Positions 29,616 through 43,092 of a DNA stretch of 64,000 nucleotides are shown here, one piece after another. The DNA comes from Enterobacteriaceae bacterium (GTDB lineage: Bacteria; Pseudomonadota; Gammaproteobacteria; Enterobacterales; Enterobacteriaceae): contig CABIZV010000002.1 of assembly GCA_902363335.1 (NCBI GenBank), positions 124,001-188,000 on the forward strand. Direction: 5' to 3'. The notes below the pieces were generated by a model. It made no database searches. It worked only from the letters and a program-made list of their open reading frames with translations, and had not been told where the DNA came from. The translations under genes and the position numbers were made by a program. Position 1 is the first letter of the stretch; the number at the start of each line of letters is the position of its first letter.

Positions 29616-30284
29616 ATGAAAAAACTTATTCTTGCTCTCGGCCTGTATTTCAGTGCCGTGATATCGGCACAGGCGTTGGATGTTGGGGATATCTCTTCTT
29701 TTATGGATAGCAACAGTAGCGTCCTCAGTAAAGAGATTAAAAATACAACCGACAGTGGTCGACTAATCAACATTCATTTGGAGCGTCTCTCCTCGCCGCT
29801 TGATAGCGGTAAAGTTATCCCGATGGATAAGCCAGACGAAGTGTTGCTAACGCCAGCAAGTTTATTGCTGCCGGCAAAAAGTACTGAGGAAATCCGTTTT
29901 TTCTACAAAGGTCCTGCTGATTCTCAGGAACGTTATTACCGAATTGTTTGGTTTGATCAGGCATTAAGCGATGCACAGAAAAATAATAATCGCCGAAGTG
30001 CAGTCGCAACCGCCTCAGCCCGGATTGGTACGATTTTGGTGATCGCACCACGAGAAGCGCACTTTGGCTATCAGTACAGCCAGGGAACGTTGAGCAATAC
30101 CGGAAATACTACGCTGAGGATCCTGGCCTATGGGCCCTGCGCTAAGCCCGCAGAGGGTAAAGAATGCAAAGAAAATTATTACCTCATGCCCGGCAAAGAT
30201 CGTCGTTTTTTACGCGTCAACGTTGCCGACAAAAAAGGTCGGGTCGCTCTCTGGCAAGGAGAGCAATTTATTCCCGTAAAATAG
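29616..30284 (+). CDS. ecpB: ECP chaperone EcpB
   Basis: 222 aa, E. coli length. Signal peptide ending [10 protein letters not shown]. Periplasmic Ig-fold chaperone of the alternate family, with EcpB hallmarks [25 protein letters not shown] and the C-terminal [13 protein letters not shown]. Assists EcpA/EcpD folding and delivery to EcpC. Two internal Cys (GPCAKP, GKECKE) probably bond. Confidence 0.96.
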   Translation: MKKLILALGLYFSAVISAQALDVGDISSFMDSNSSVLSKEIKNTTDSGRLINIHLERLSSPLDSGKVIPMDKPDEVLLTPASLLLPAKSTEEIRFFYKGPADSQERYYRIVWFDQALSDAQKNNNRRSAVATASARIGTILVIAPREAHFGYQYSQGTLSNTGNTTLRILAYGPCAKPAEGKECKENYYLMPGKDRRFLRVNVADKKGRVALWQGEQFIPVK

Positions 30285-30307
30285 TTATTATGTTGACGGA
30301 ATAAAAT

Positions 30308-32833
30308 ATGTTTTTTAGATGGAACTCCCCTGTACTTATTACGTTATTAACCTCTGGAACGGCATTTTTTTTTGCTTCGCTCAGCGCGAATGCCGCGATT
30401 GATAAAATACCGCAAATCGGCGGTGTAATTATTCCAGGAGCATTCAGTCAGGCGCTTCATGACGGGATGAGTATCCCTCTTTTTATTCATCTGGAAGGCA
30501 GTAATAACGCCCAAAGTGATAGCCGTTTGGGTAGCGCATTTATCTGGCTGGATAACGGTTCGCTACGTATCCGGCAAATTCAGTTGGAAGAAAATGATAA
30601 TAACGCCACCGTCAGCGCATCAACTCGGAAAATGCTCTCTTCACTGGAGAATGTATCGTTTGACGACGCACTTCGTATCAATGTCACGGCCGACGCACTG
30701 TTACAGCTTACCCTGCGCCAACTATTACTGCAGTTGGTCGTGAAGAAAGAGGCGTTAGGTACGGTACTCCGTTCTCGTAGTGAAGACATTGGCCAATCGA
30801 GCGTTAGCAGTGTCAGCAGCAGCCTCAACTACAATCTTGGCATTTATAACAATCAGATGCGGAATGCACAAAGCACGACATCTAGCTATCTTTCGCTTAA
30901 TGACGTCCTGTCTCTTCGTGAACACCATGTGGTGCTGGATGGGTCATTGTATGGAATAGGGACTGGGCAACAGGACCAGGAGCTATATAAAGCGATGTAT
31001 GAGCGTGATTTCGCGGGGCACCGTTTTGCCGGTGGGATGCTGGACACCTGGAATTTACAATCCCTGGGACCGATGACGGCTGTTTCCGCCGGGAAAATCT
31101 ACGGGGCATCGTGGGGTAACCAGGCAAGCTCAACGGTATTTGATAACTCACAGTCAGCTACGCCGATTATCGCGTTTTTACCCGCCGCAGGGGAAGTCCA
31201 TCTATCGCGTGATGGCCGCTTGTTGAGTGTACAAAACTTCACGATGGGTAATCATGAAGTCGATACCCGTGGACTGTCATACGGAATTTATGATGTCGAT
31301 GTTGAAGTTGTCGTCAATGGCCGGGTAGTCAGCAAGCACATTCAGCGAGTCAATAAGCTGTTTAGCCGTGGTCGTGGCGTTGGTGCGCCTGTCGCGTGGC
31401 AAATTTGGGGCGGTAGTTTTCATATGGATAGCTGGTCAGAGAGTGGTAAAAAAACACGTCCTGCAAAAGAGAGTTGGTTGATCGGGGCTTCTGGAGCAGG
31501 GGCATTAGGGGTATTTAGCTGGGCTGCGACGGGATACGGTTACGACAATAACGCGATTGGTGAAACGCGTATGACACTTCCGCTCACCGACGCCGTCAGC
31601 ATCAATCTACAAAATATGTTGGCCAGTGATAGTTCCTGGAGCAGCATCAGCAGCGTTAGCGCCACTCTTCCTGGCGGATTTAGTAGCCTATGGTTAAATC
31701 AAGAGAAAACCCGTATCGGCGACAAGCTTCGGCGCAGCAGCACCGATAACCGGGCTATTGGCGGAACGCTGAACCTGACCTCCTTATGGTCTAAATTGGG
31801 GACCATAAGCGTGAGCTATAACGACGATCGGCGTAACCAAAGCCATTACTACACTGCTGATTATTATCAAACCGTCTACAGTGGAAAAATGGGGTCGCTT
31901 GGCGTGCGGGCTGGTATTCAACGCTTTAATAACGGTGACAGAAATAGCAATACCGGAAAATATATCGCGCTTGATTTTTCACTGCCGCTCGGCAATTGGT
32001 TCAGTGCCGGGATGACTCATCAGAATGGCTATACCATGGCGAACCTTGCTGCGCGTAAACAGTTTAATGAGGGCAGCATCCGTACTTTGGGTGCCAATAT
32101 CTCCCGTGCTGTTTCGGGTAATACCGGGGATGACAAAACCCTCAGTGGTGGTGCATATGCACAGTTTGATACCCGCTACTCTACAGGAACGATTAACGTT
32201 AACAGTGGCGCTGACGGCTATATCAATACCAACCTTACTGCCAATGGAAGCATCGGCTGGCAGGGTAAGAATCTCGCCGCCAGCGGTCGCACCGATGGTA
32301 ATGCAGGGGTCATTTTTAATACAGATATCGATAATGACGGCATGTTAAGCGCCAGGGTTAACGGGCGGGTGTTCCCATTAACCGGCAAGCGAAATTATCT
32401 TCCACTCTCGCCCTATAGTCGCTATGAAATTGAGTTGCAAAACAGCAAAAACTCGCTTGAAAGCTATGATATTACCCGGAATCGGAAAAGTCATTTGACT
32501 CTTTATCCGGGAAACGTAGCGGTTATCGAACCTCAGGTGAAACAGATGGTGACGGTCTCCGGACGAATCCGTGCCGAAGATGGGACATTGCTGGCGAATG
32601 CTCATATTAATAATCATATCGGACGTACTCGTACCGATGATAACGGCGAGTTCGTTATGGATGTCGATAAAAAATACCCTACTATTGATTTTAATTACGG
32701 AAATAACATGAGTTGCGAAGTTGCGCTGGAGTTGAATAATGCTCGAGGGGCTATTTGGGTGGGAGATGTTATTTGTAGTGGCTTGAAAACCTTTGCTGGT
32801 AATATTCAATCAGGAGATATCCATGCGAGCTAA
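30308..32833 (+). CDS. ecpC: ECP outer membrane usher EcpC
   Basis: 841 aa, the E. coli length. Signal peptide ending NAA-IDKIP. Outer-membrane usher of the alternate (alpha) family, large beta-barrel with a C-terminal carboxypeptidase-like Ig segment ([20 protein letters not shown]). Pore for assembly of the ECP fibre. The 3' end overlaps ecpD by 11 bases. Confidence 0.96.
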   Translation: MFFRWNSPVLITLLTSGTAFFFASLSANAAIDKIPQIGGVIIPGAFSQALHDGMSIPLFIHLEGSNNAQSDSRLGSAFIWLDNGSLRIRQIQLEENDNNATVSASTRKMLSSLENVSFDDALRINVTADALLQLTLRQLLLQLVVKKEALGTVLRSRSEDIGQSSVSSVSSSLNYNLGIYNNQMRNAQSTTSSYLSLNDVLSLREHHVVLDGSLYGIGTGQQDQELYKAMYERDFAGHRFAGGMLDTWNLQSLGPMTAVSAGKIYGASWGNQASSTVFDNSQSATPIIAFLPAAGEVHLSRDGRLLSVQNFTMGNHEVDTRGLSYGIYDVDVEVVVNGRVVSKHIQRVNKLFSRGRGVGAPVAWQIWGGSFHMDSWSESGKKTRPAKESWLIGASGAGALGVFSWAATGYGYDNNAIGETRMTLPLTDAVSINLQNMLASDSSWSSISSVSATLPGGFSSLWLNQEKTRIGDKLRRSSTDNRAIGGTLNLTSLWSKLGTISVSYNDDRRNQSHYYTADYYQTVYSGKMGSLGVRAGIQRFNNGDRNSNTGKYIALDFSLPLGNWFSAGMTHQNGYTMANLAARKQFNEGSIRTLGANISRAVSGNTGDDKTLSGGAYAQFDTRYSTGTINVNSGADGYINTNLTANGSIGWQGKNLAASGRTDGNAGVIFNTDIDNDGMLSARVNGRVFPLTGKRNYLPLSPYSRYEIELQNSKNSLESYDITRNRKSHLTLYPGNVAVIEPQVKQMVTVSGRIRAEDGTLLANAHINNHIGRTRTDDNGEFVMDVDKKYPTIDFNYGNNMSCEVALELNNARGAIWVGDVICSGLKTFAGNIQSGDIHAS

Positions 32834-34466
32834 ATGGTGTGTTTCTTTGATCATATTACTCTCGGGAGCATATTTAACATGTGCCCGTGCAGCGGTAACC
32901 AAAACAAACAGGCCTGATGCCGCTGCCATGCCGTTTGTCTTAGTGGATAACAATAATGATGATAACTATTTTGTCACACCTGGTGGCGGTTTAGATCCAC
33001 GCATGACAGGCGGTAGTGCCTGGACAGGACTAAAATATACCGGTTCCGGAACGATTTACCAGCAAAGCCTGGGATATATTGATAATGGTTATAATACCGG
33101 GCTAAACGCTAATTGGAAGTATGATATGTGGCTTGAGGATGCACCTATGTCGCATCCATTAAGCGGCTTGCGCTGTATCAACTGGTATAGTGGCTGTAAT
33201 ATGACGACTAGCCTTATCGAACCGCAAACAACCGATGCGAAGGGTTTTTACGGCGTAACGGTGACACCCGGCGGGGCAAAATGGATGCATGGAATGATGT
33301 CGGATTCGTTCTATCAGTATCTCCGGCAGATGCAGGTTGGTAGTAGTTTTTCTATGGTCATTAACGGATGCCAGACATCTGTTAATTACGATAGTACCAG
33401 CGGTGCACGTTGTATCGATCAGGTATCTGGGACCTGGTATACCCGACGGGTCATGCACACTAAAGCGGCTAATTTAAAACTGATCGATACTCATACGTTA
33501 AATGAAGTTTTTATAAATTCTGACGGAGTTCCTACGTTGGGTGAAGGCAGTTCAAACTGCAAACCACAGACCATCGGTTCCCGCGTAGGTATAAGCTGTA
33601 AAATGGTCAATTATACCTTGCAGCATAATGGTTTGAGTAATACCTCAATTCACATTTTTCCTGCTGTGAGTAATAGCGCATTATCCTCGGCGATTGGCAG
33701 CTATGATATGCAGTTTAGCCTCAATGCTAATAGTTGGAAACCAGTTAGCGGCACATCTCAATATTATAACTTTAATGAACTGAAAGGTTCCGATTCCATT
33801 TATCTATTCTTCTCAAGTAATTTCTTCAAGAAAATGGTTGAGCTAGGCATCAGCGATATTAATACGCAAGATCTCTTTAATTTTCGCTTTCAGAATACCA
33901 CTTCTCCGGAATCAGGATGGTACGAATTTTCGACATCGAATGCGTTGATTATTAAACCCCGTGATTTTAGTATCAGTATTCTCTCAGATGAATATACCCT
34001 AACGCCTCATCATGAAGGTGGAGTCGGCGACGGGAAACCGTCCCTTGATTTTGGCTATATTGTAACCACCAGTGGGAAAACGGCGGCTGACGAAGTTCTG
34101 GTTAAAGTTACTGGTCCTGTTCAGACAATTGCTGGCCGCTCATATTGTATCTTTAGCTCCGCGGATAATACGACGCGGGTGCCTTTTCCGGCTATTCTCT
34201 CCTTTATGACACAAAGCGGTGCAAATAAAACCTTTGATACCGGGTGTGACGGTAGCTGGCGAGATATGACTGACGCTCTGTGGCTCAGCACACCCTGGAA
34301 TGATATTTCAGGAGATAAAGGTTTGATGAATAAAACCACCTTAAAGCTTTCGATTCCTATGGATCAGAGTATTTCACAGAGGACCGTCGATGGTGAGGGT
34401 TGGTTTGGCGATGTTAGCGCATCAGGTGAAATTCGTGTTCAGGCGACGTGGCGAAATGTTAATTAA
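32823..34466 (+). CDS. ecpD: ECP tip adhesin EcpD
   Basis: 547 aa, equal to E. coli EcpD. Signal peptide ending ARA-AVTKTN; mature sequence follows EcpD ([60 protein letters not shown]). Polymerising tip subunit that mediates host-cell binding. The AGGAG before the ATG lies within the end of ecpC. Confidence 0.97.
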   Translation: MRAKWCVSLIILLSGAYLTCARAAVTKTNRPDAAAMPFVLVDNNNDDNYFVTPGGGLDPRMTGGSAWTGLKYTGSGTIYQQSLGYIDNGYNTGLNANWKYDMWLEDAPMSHPLSGLRCINWYSGCNMTTSLIEPQTTDAKGFYGVTVTPGGAKWMHGMMSDSFYQYLRQMQVGSSFSMVINGCQTSVNYDSTSGARCIDQVSGTWYTRRVMHTKAANLKLIDTHTLNEVFINSDGVPTLGEGSSNCKPQTIGSRVGISCKMVNYTLQHNGLSNTSIHIFPAVSNSALSSAIGSYDMQFSLNANSWKPVSGTSQYYNFNELKGSDSIYLFFSSNFFKKMVELGISDINTQDLFNFRFQNTTSPESGWYEFSTSNALIIKPRDFSISILSDEYTLTPHHEGGVGDGKPSLDFGYIVTTSGKTAADEVLVKVTGPVQTIAGRSYCIFSSADNTTRVPFPAILSFMTQSGANKTFDTGCDGSWRDMTDALWLSTPWNDISGDKGLMNKTTLKLSIPMDQSISQRTVDGEGWFGDVSASGEIRVQATWRNVN

Positions 34467-35133
34467 TATCTTTCGGGTCACTTTATGGCTAATCGCAGTA
34501 TGTGTGCCGATGACAGGAATGGCGATATCTGTCGGGACGCTGACATTTTCAATGTCAGCAGATAATACGTTCGTCGCAAAACGCGTACTGAATAATAACC
34601 CGAGCGCACGCTTATACCAGATTTCCATTGTTGAAATTGACAGGCCTGGGGAGAACGAAACGCGTGCTCGTCCAACGGATGGAGAACTCCTGTTTGCCCC
34701 ACGTCAACTTCTACTGCAACCGGGCGAAGGCGATTACTTTAAGTTTTACTACCACGGCCCACAGGATAATCGTGAGCGCTACTATCGGGTATCGTTTCGG
34801 GAAATCCCTACACATAGCCGCACAGAAAACAGGGGGGCACGCAGTTCTATCAGCGCCGATCCCATTATCATTATGGAAACCATTCTGGTGGTACGCCCGC
34901 GCGAGGTGCATTTCGAGTGGCATTATGACCCGTTGAAAGGCTCCGTGAGCAATACTGGAAATACCTGGTTTAAATTGATCGTGAAGCCGGGGTGCCGCTC
35001 TACAGAGGATGAAGGGGAAACCTGGTATCTTCGACCGGGTGATACGGTTCAACAAAAAAAATTGCAGAAGATTGGGCGTAAATATCTCATTTACAATGAA
35101 AAATTCATCGGGATTTCGGATGATTGCGCATAA
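34435..35133 (+). CDS. ecpE: ECP second chaperone EcpE
   Basis: 232 aa from GTG at 34435, which corresponds to the ATG of E. coli EcpE (VFRRRG versus MFRRRG) and has AGGTGA just upstream; an ATG at 34456 would give 225 aa. Signal sequence to about GMA-ISVG, then a chaperone body with [31 protein letters not shown] and [10 protein letters not shown]. Slightly shorter than E. coli EcpE (236) at the C-terminus. Overlaps the end of ecpD by 32 bases. Confidence 0.92.
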   Translation: MFRRRGEMLINIFRVTLWLIAVCVPMTGMAISVGTLTFSMSADNTFVAKRVLNNNPSARLYQISIVEIDRPGENETRARPTDGELLFAPRQLLLQPGEGDYFKFYYHGPQDNRERYYRVSFREIPTHSRTENRGARSSISADPIIIMETILVVRPREVHFEWHYDPLKGSVSNTGNTWFKLIVKPGCRSTEDEGETWYLRPGDTVQQKKLQKIGRKYLIYNEKFIGISDDCA

Positions 35134-35185
35134 AGGTGATATTTAGCGCTAGCGCGTCTTTAGGCTGATACAGTGCGTAGGCAAT

Positions 35186-35217
35186 AAAAAAAGGCTCGCA
35201 AATGCGAGCCTTTTTTT
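35186..35217. terminator. bidirectional terminator ecpE / tsaA
   Basis: A7-GGCTCGC (35186-35199), loop AAAT, GCGAGCC-T7 (35204-35217). Poly-A before and poly-T after the stem make it functional for both converging operons. Confidence 0.95.
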
Positions 35218-35234
35218 GACGAAACGTTAGCCGA

Positions 35235-35837
35235 TTAGAGGCTAGAGACGTTTTCGCTCAGATATTTAGCCACGCCGTCTGGAGACGCGTTCATGCCTTC
35301 TTTGCCTTTTTCCCACTGTGCCGGGCAAACTTCACCGTGCTCTTCGTGGAACTGCAGGGCGTCAACCATACGCAGCATTTCGTCAACGTTACGGCCCAGT
35401 GGCAGATCGTTTACCACCTGGTGACGGACAATGCCGTTTGCGTCGATGAGGAAGGAGCCGCGCAGCGCAACGCCTTCGTCCGGGTGTTCGATGCCGTAAG
35501 CTTTCTGAATTTCACGCTTAATGTCAGCAACCATTGCGTATTTCACTTCACCGATGCCGCCTTTGTCGACAGGGGTGTTACGCCATGCGTTGTGGACAAA
35601 TTCGGAGTCAAAAGAAACACCAACCACTTCAACACCGCGCTTCTGGAACTCTTCGTAACGTTTGTCGAAGGCAATCAGCTCGGATGGGCAGACGAAGGTG
35701 AAGTCCATCGGCCAGAAGAACAGAACGGTGGTTTTACCCTGGGTGTGCTGTTTGAAATTGAATTTCTCAACGATTTCACCGTTGCCCAATACCGCAGCAG
35801 CGGTAAAGTCAGGCGCTTGACGAGTAACCAGAACCAT
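35235..35837 (-). CDS. tsaA: typical 2-Cys peroxiredoxin
   Basis: 200 aa Prx1-type peroxiredoxin. Peroxidatic Cys50 in DFTFVCPSELIAF and resolving Cys171 in GEVCPAQW. Reduces hydrogen peroxide and organic peroxides via an intermolecular disulfide. Not E. coli AhpC (187 aa, other locus); Salmonella carries tsaA at this same position next to acpH/yajB, hence the symbol. The start MVLVTRQAPDF follows GGAGAA; the longer frame to 35885 is rejected. Promoter with an OxyR site lies upstream. Confidence 0.9.
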   Translation of the reverse strand: MVLVTRQAPDFTAAAVLGNGEIVEKFNFKQHTQGKTTVLFFWPMDFTFVCPSELIAFDKRYEEFQKRGVEVVGVSFDSEFVHNAWRNTPVDKGGIGEVKYAMVADIKREIQKAYGIEHPDEGVALRGSFLIDANGIVRHQVVNDLPLGRNVDEMLRMVDALQFHEEHGEVCPAQWEKGKEGMNASPDGVAKYLSENVSSL

Positions 35838-35884
35838 GGGGTTCTCCTTTGATTTTATAGGGTTAATGTAACGCAACGCGGGCA

Positions 35885-35950
35885 AGTATAGACACTAAAG
35901 GGGAATAACACAAAAAGGCTGCGACAATTAATTAGATAGGTTTCGGCTAT
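35885..35950 (-). promoter_or_regulatory. tsaA promoter with OxyR site
   Basis: Read on the minus strand: tetrads ATAG (35950-35947), CTAT (35939-35936), ATTG (35928-35925), CTTT (35917-35914), each separated by exactly seven bases, matching the OxyR pattern ATAG-N7-CTAT-N7-ATAG-N7-CTAT at 14 of 16 bases. It abuts a -35 TTGTGT (35913-35908), 17-base spacer, -10 TATACT (35890-35885). This is the classic activator geometry; induction by peroxide is inferred. Confidence 0.72.
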
Positions 35951-36008
35951 TGATTTTTTATTTTTATCAAAGGATTAAGCATAGCCATTCCGTGGCGCGA
36001 TGCAAGGA

Positions 36009-36590
36009 TCATAGCGTCTTGTTTTTCGCCTGCTGCATCATATGCGGATAAAACTGCCAGAAGCGAGTTTCTAGTTCGTCATAGTGCGTATCCAGATCCT
36101 GCCAGGAGTCACGCAGCGCATCCAGTTTCGGACGCCGGCTGGCCATGCCGTTTAGCACGCGCTGGATAAATTCCATCTCACGATAGCGTTCCAGCCAGCG
36201 TTCTGACCAGAGGTGCTGGTTTAGTATCAGAAAGCGTTCCGGGGCTTGTGGCAAAATGGAGGTGACCTGGGTATGGGCGTAGTCGACGAATTCAGTGAGC
36301 GCGATATCCGGGGAAACTTTTGCCCAGTGACGAGAGAGAAAGTGATCCCACATCACGTCCAGCGTAATCGGCGCCACGCGGCGTGTCTGTGGCCGAAACC
36401 ATTCACGAGCCTCTTTAACCTGCGGCAGGTTGTCGGTCAGTACATCAATACGGCGGTGCATATGGATGCCATCAACAATATCGGCGGGATAGTCCTCTTT
36501 TGGATTTCCACGGACAAAATCCGCCAGCAGGTTCCCTGAAAGCGAGCTGTCAGCGAGGTGAGCGAGGTGCAGGTGAGCGAGAAAATTCAT
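36009..36590 (-). CDS. acpH: acyl carrier protein phosphodiesterase
   Basis: 193 aa, E. coli AcpH (YajB) length. Removes the 4'-phosphopantetheine group from acyl carrier protein. N-terminus [16 protein letters not shown] with [10 protein letters not shown]; conserved Asp/His residues spread through an all-helical HD-like fold ([14 protein letters not shown]). Divergent from queA, as in E. coli. Confidence 0.96.
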   Translation of the reverse strand: MNFLAHLHLAHLADSSLSGNLLADFVRGNPKEDYPADIVDGIHMHRRIDVLTDNLPQVKEAREWFRPQTRRVAPITLDVMWDHFLSRHWAKVSPDIALTEFVDYAHTQVTSILPQAPERFLILNQHLWSERWLERYREMEFIQRVLNGMASRRPKLDALRDSWQDLDTHYDELETRFWQFYPHMMQQAKNKTL

Positions 36591-36681
36591 TGTTTGTTCT
36601 TTATCCAGAGGGGTAAGGGTTGCAGGGAGGACGCCCCGGCACTAGACTACCCGCCTCATTATTAAGCCCAGAGTTACCGTC

Positions 36682-38933
<2,252 letters not shown>

Positions 38934-38955
38934 TTTTAATAATGAGGGAATTTGA

Positions 38956-39288
38956 ATGAGCTTTTTTATTTCTGATGCGGTAGCAGCAACCGGGGCTCCG
39001 TCGCAGGGCAGCCCGATGTCTCTGATTCTGATGCTGGTGGTCTTTGGTCTGATTTTCTATTTCATGATCCTGCGTCCACAGCAGAAACGTACCAAAGAAC
39101 ATAAAAACCTGATGAGCTCCATTGCGAAAGGCGATGAAGTCCTGACAAACGGTGGCCTGGTTGGTCGTGTGACGAAAGTAGCAGAAACTGGCTACATCTC
39201 TATCGCACTGAACGATACCACTGAAGTGGTTATCAAACGTGACTTCGTAGCTGCCGTTCTGCCGAAAGGCACCATGAAGGCGCTGTAA
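38956..39288 (+). CDS. yajC: Sec translocon accessory protein YajC
   Basis: 110 aa inner-membrane protein with one membrane helix (about 19-38, MSLILMLVVFGLIFYFMILR) followed by the basic RPQQKR and a cytoplasmic domain (GDEVLTNGGLVGRV). Forms a heterotrimer with SecD and SecF that supports protein export. GAGGGA ribosome site. Confidence 0.98.
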   Translation: MSFFISDAVAATGAPSQGSPMSLILMLVVFGLIFYFMILRPQQKRTKEHKNLMSSIAKGDEVLTNGGLVGRVTKVAETGYISIALNDTTEVVIKRDFVAAVLPKGTMKAL

Positions 39289-39315
39289 TATTTCGTTTTC
39301 CCAAAGGGAACTGCC

Positions 39316-41163
39316 GTGTTAAACCGTTATCCTTTGTGGAAGTACATCATGCTGGTCGTCGTCGTTGTCGTCGGCCTGCTTTACGCACTTCCCAACCTGT
39401 ATGGTGAGGATCCGGCTGTTCAAATCACTGGCGTGCGCGGTGTCGCCGCCAGTGAGCAAACGCTGATCCAGGTCCAGAAAACGTTACAAGAAGAAAAAAT
39501 TACCGCTAAGTCTGTGGCACTGGAAGAGGGCGCTATTCTTGCGCGCTTCGACACCACCGACATTCAGCTGCGCGCGCGTGAAGCGTTAATGGGCGTGCTG
39601 GGTGACAAATATGTCGTGGCGCTTAACCTTGCTCCGGCAACGCCGCGCTGGTTGGCTGCAATTCATGCAGAACCGATGAAGCTCGGTCTTGATTTGCGTG
39701 GCGGCGTTCACTTCCTGATGGAAGTGGATATGGATACCGCACTTGGCAAACTCCAGGAACAAAATATCGATAGCCTGCGCAGCGACTTGCGTGAAAAAGG
39801 CATTCCTTATACTACCGTTCGTAAAGAAGACAACTACGGTCTGAGCATTAACTTCCGTGACGCTAAAGCGCGTGATGAAGCGATCTCATACCTGAGCAAG
39901 CGTCATCAGGATCTGGTTATTTCAAGCCAGGGCAGCAATGCGCTGCGTGCGGTGATGACCGATGCGCGTCTGAGCGAAGCTCGTGAATATGCGGTCCAGC
40001 AGAACATCAACATTCTGCGTAACCGTGTGAACCAGCTGGGCGTTGCTGAGCCAGTGGTTCAACGTCAGGGCGCCGATCGCATTGTGGTCGAACTGCCGGG
40101 TATTCAGGACACCGCGCGTGCGAAGGAAATTCTGGGCGCGACGGCGACGCTGGAATTCCGTCTGGTTAACAGCAATGTGGATCAGGCTGCGGCCGCTTCC
40201 GGGCGTATTCCGGGCGACTCTGAGGTGAAAAACACCCGTGAAGGTCAGCCGGTTGTGCTGTTCAAACGTGTGATTTTGACCGGTGACCATATCACCGACT
40301 CGACTTCAAGCCAGGACGAATACAACCAACCGCAGGTTAACATCTCGCTGGATAGCGCAGGTGGCAACATCATGTCTAACTTCACCAAGGACAATATCGG
40401 CAAGCCGATGGCGACCCTGTTCGTGGAATATAAAGACAGCGGTAAAAAAGATGCGAATGGCCGCGCGGTACTGGTCAAACAAGAAGAGGTGATTAACATT
40501 GCCAATATCCAGTCTCGACTGGGTAACAGCTTCCGTATCACCGGGATTGGCAACCCGAATGAAGCACGCCAGCTTTCGCTGCTGCTGCGCGCGGGTGCGC
40601 TGATTGCGCCAATCCAGATTGTTGAAGAACGTACCATCGGTCCAACGCTGGGTATGCAGAACATTAAACAGGGCCTGGAAGCATGTCTGGCCGGTCTGGT
40701 GGTCTCAATCCTGTTCATGCTGTTCTTCTATAAGAAGTTCGGTCTGATTGCGACAAGTGCGCTGCTGGCAAACCTGGTACTGATCGTCGGTATCATGTCA
40801 TTGCTGCCGGGCGCGACGCTGAGTATGCCGGGTATTGCGGGGATTGTGTTAACACTTGCGGTGGCGGTCGATGCGAACGTTCTTATCAACGAACGTATCA
40901 AAGAAGAGCTCAGTAACGGACGCTCGGTACAACAGGCAATCAACGAGGGCTATGCCGGCGCGTTCAGTTCCATCTTCGATGCGAACATTACGACGCTGAT
41001 TAAAGTCCTGATCCTGTATGCAGTCGGCACCGGGGCAATTAAAGGGTTCGCGATTACTACCGGTATCGGTGTGGCGACGTCGATGTTTACCGCGATTGTC
41101 GGTACGCGTGCCATCGTAAACCTGTTGTATGGCGGCAAGCGCGTCAAAAAGCTGTCAATCTGA
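39316..41163 (+). CDS. secD: protein translocase subunit SecD
   Basis: 615 aa, GTG start, E. coli length. RND-type membrane protein: helix near the N-terminus, large periplasmic P1 domain, signature [12 protein letters not shown], then five membrane helices (about 450-600) including [11 protein letters not shown]. With SecF uses the proton gradient to pull preproteins into the periplasm. Confidence 0.98.
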   Translation: MLNRYPLWKYIMLVVVVVVGLLYALPNLYGEDPAVQITGVRGVAASEQTLIQVQKTLQEEKITAKSVALEEGAILARFDTTDIQLRAREALMGVLGDKYVVALNLAPATPRWLAAIHAEPMKLGLDLRGGVHFLMEVDMDTALGKLQEQNIDSLRSDLREKGIPYTTVRKEDNYGLSINFRDAKARDEAISYLSKRHQDLVISSQGSNALRAVMTDARLSEAREYAVQQNINILRNRVNQLGVAEPVVQRQGADRIVVELPGIQDTARAKEILGATATLEFRLVNSNVDQAAAASGRIPGDSEVKNTREGQPVVLFKRVILTGDHITDSTSSQDEYNQPQVNISLDSAGGNIMSNFTKDNIGKPMATLFVEYKDSGKKDANGRAVLVKQEEVINIANIQSRLGNSFRITGIGNPNEARQLSLLLRAGALIAPIQIVEERTIGPTLGMQNIKQGLEACLAGLVVSILFMLFFYKKFGLIATSALLANLVLIVGIMSLLPGATLSMPGIAGIVLTLAVAVDANVLINERIKEELSNGRSVQQAINEGYAGAFSSIFDANITTLIKVLILYAVGTGAIKGFAITTGIGVATSMFTAIVGTRAIVNLLYGGKRVKKLSI

Positions 41164-41173
41164 GGAGTGCGAT

Positions 41174-42145
41174 GTGGCACAGGAATATACTGTTGAACAA
41201 TTGAACCACGGCCGTAAAGTCTATGACTTTATGCGCTGGGATTACTGGGCTTTCGGCATCTCAGGTTTCCTGCTGATTGCGGCCATCGTGGTGATGGGCG
41301 TACGTGGGTTTAACTGGGGTCTCGATTTCACCGGTGGTACGGTTATCGAAATTACGCTGGAAAAACCAGCGGGTATGGACGTGATGCGCGATGCGCTGGA
41401 GAAAGCGGGCTTTGTTGAGCCGCTTCTGCAGAACTTCGGTAGCAGCCATGACATTATGGTACGCATGCCGCCAACTGAAGGTGCGGATGGCGGGCAGGTG
41501 CTGGGCAGTAAAGTGCTGAGTGTCATTAACGAGGCCACTGACCAGAACGCTGCGGTGAAGCGTATCGAGTTCGTTGGGCCAAGCGTCGGTGCCGATCTGG
41601 CACAGACCGGTGCGATGGCGCTGATGGTGGCGCTGTTATCCATCCTTGTGTACGTCGGTTTCCGTTTTGAATGGCGACTGGCGGCAGGTGTGGTTATTTC
41701 GCTGGCGCACGACGTTATCATCACGATCGGTATCCTCTCGCTGTTCCATATTGAGATTGACCTGACTATCGTTGCATCCCTGATGTCGGTAATCGGTTAT
41801 TCGCTTAACGATAGCATCGTGGTATCTGACCGTATTCGTGAAAACTTCCGCAAAATTCGTCGCGGTACGCCTTACGAAATCTTTAACGTGTCGCTGACCC
41901 AGACGCTGCACCGTACGTTAATCACGTCCGGTACTACGTTAGTGGTGATTCTGATGCTGTACCTCTTCGGTGGGCCGGTATTAGAAGGCTTCTCGCTGAC
42001 CATGCTTATCGGTGTTTCTATCGGTACGGCATCGTCTATCTACGTAGCTTCCGCGCTGGCGCTGAAACTGGGTATGAAGCGCGAGCATATGCTGCAGCAG
42101 AAAGTTGAGAAGGAAGGGGCGGATCAGCCGTCCATTCTGCCGTAA
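41174..42145 (+). CDS. secF: protein translocase subunit SecF
   Basis: 323 aa, GTG start 10 bases after secD with GAGGAG upstream; the frame is open further 5' into secD but the family N-terminus [19 protein letters not shown] fixes the start. Six membrane helices; [12 protein letters not shown] in the periplasmic domain; [17 protein letters not shown] in the RND core. Partner of SecD and YajC. Confidence 0.97.
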   Translation: MAQEYTVEQLNHGRKVYDFMRWDYWAFGISGFLLIAAIVVMGVRGFNWGLDFTGGTVIEITLEKPAGMDVMRDALEKAGFVEPLLQNFGSSHDIMVRMPPTEGADGGQVLGSKVLSVINEATDQNAAVKRIEFVGPSVGADLAQTGAMALMVALLSILVYVGFRFEWRLAAGVVISLAHDVIITIGILSLFHIEIDLTIVASLMSVIGYSLNDSIVVSDRIRENFRKIRRGTPYEIFNVSLTQTLHRTLITSGTTLVVILMLYLFGGPVLEGFSLTMLIGVSIGTASSIYVASALALKLGMKREHMLQQKVEKEGADQPSILP

Positions 42146-42164
42146 GCGAGCGTTTTTACGTGAT

Positions 42165-42206
42165 TGAAAAAAGCCGTAACACACCGATTGTGTTGCGGCT
42201 TTTTTA
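42165..42206 (+). terminator. terminator of secDF operon
   Basis: AAAAAAGCCGTAACACA pairs with TGTGTTGCGGCTTTTTT (stem 42172-42183 with 42189-42200, one GU), followed by T run. Strong rho-independent terminator. Confidence 0.92.
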
Positions 42207-42258
42207 TTGCAGCATCATATTCAACATATACCCGATTATTGCTTTGTGAGGAGTCATC

Positions 42259-42606
42259 ATGGCCATTATCCCTAAAAACTACGTGCGTCTGGAAAGCGGC
42301 TACCGCGAAAAAGCATTGAAACTGTTTCCGTGGGTCTGCGGGCGCTGTTCACGTGAGTTTGTTTACTCCAACCTGCGTGAGTTGACGGTTCACCATATGG
42401 ATCACGACCATACTAATAACCCGGAAGACGGCAGTAACTGGGAGCTTTTGTGTCTCTACTGTCACGATCATGAGCATTCGAAATATACCGAAGCGGATCA
42501 ATACGGCTCGACGGTTATTGCCGGGGAAGATGCGCAAAAGGACGTGGGGGAAGCCACCTACAACCCATTTGCCAACCTGCAGGCGATGATGAATAAAAAG
42601 AAATAG
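42259..42606 (+). CDS. yajD: HNH nuclease family protein YajD
   Basis: 115 aa, E. coli length. Small HNH-type domain: CGRCSREF, HHMDHDH, NWELLCLYCHDHEH, so two CxxC pairs for a structural zinc and the His-Asn-His-like core. Probable nuclease of unknown role. GAGGAG ribosome site. Confidence 0.95.
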   Translation: MAIIPKNYVRLESGYREKALKLFPWVCGRCSREFVYSNLRELTVHHMDHDHTNNPEDGSNWELLCLYCHDHEHSKYTEADQYGSTVIAGEDAQKDVGEATYNPFANLQAMMNKKK

Positions 42607-42638
42607 CCGACGCAGTGTCACGTTTTCAGGGCCACTGG

Positions 42639-42668
42639 AATCCCGATCGCAAGGTTGGGATTTTTTTG
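42639..42668 (+). terminator. terminator of yajD
   Basis: AATCCCGATC (42639-42648), GCAA tetraloop, GGTTGGGATT (42653-42662) with two GU pairs, then T6. Confidence 0.88.
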
Positions 42669-42781
42669 TTTTTAGGCCATGTAGAGTGAGGCTTACAGAG
42701 TAGAATCAGCGGTAAGCCGGGGTGACCCGGTGAGGCGCAGTGTTGCGGGGGCTTGATCCCCGGTGGCCTTGTCGCTGGAAA

Positions 42782-42848
42782 GAGAAAACCCCCGCACATT
42801 GTTCGGTATTCACCGGCAACATAACGGGGGCTAACTTGACCCTAGACA
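42782..42848 (-). ncRNA. probable Rdl antisense RNA
   Basis: Opposite the leader of the Ldr toxin gene, the minus strand carries a hairpin (CCCCCG/CGGGGG arms, plus-strand 42789-42794 and 42835-42840) ending in TTTTCTC. This is the position and structure of the Rdl RNAs that repress Ldr translation in E. coli. The 5' end is approximate; no promoter could be fixed. Confidence 0.55.
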
Positions 42849-42895
42849 AGTTGAGAATAGCCGCGAACCGTTGCCATTGCAACCAAGGCGGCTAT

Positions 42896-43003
42896 ATGAC
42901 GCTCACGGAAGTTTGCCTTTTTTTCTGGCACGATCTGGCAGCACCCACGCTTGTCAGTATCGCGACGGGGCTGTTTTTAGGCTGGTGGCATAGCAGGAAA
43001 TAA
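42896..43003 (+). CDS. ldr: Ldr-family type I toxin
   Basis: 35-aa hydrophobic peptide, MTLTEVCLFFWHDLAAPTL... ending WWHSRK. It matches the Ldr pattern: short N-terminus, FWHDLAAP, one membrane helix and a basic R-K C-terminus. Such peptides insert in the inner membrane and arrest growth when not repressed by Rdl RNA. Preceded by a structured leader (CCGGG/CCCGG hairpin at 42717-42730) and followed by a strong terminator. Longer in-frame starts (from 42740) are rejected. Confidence 0.88.
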   Translation: MTLTEVCLFFWHDLAAPTLVSIATGLFLGWWHSRK

Positions 43004-43051
43004 GGCGAGGTGGGCGTGATTGCCGCCGCGTGGCAGCATGCGCCCGAAACG

Positions 43052-43079
43052 GGCCAGAGGGTAACCTCTGGCCTTTTTT
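43052..43079 (+). terminator. terminator of ldr
   Basis: GGCCAGAGG (43052-43060), loop GTAA, CCTCTGGCC (43065-43073), then TTTTTT. Confidence 0.93.
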
Positions 43080-43092
43080 GTGCTGGCGGAAA

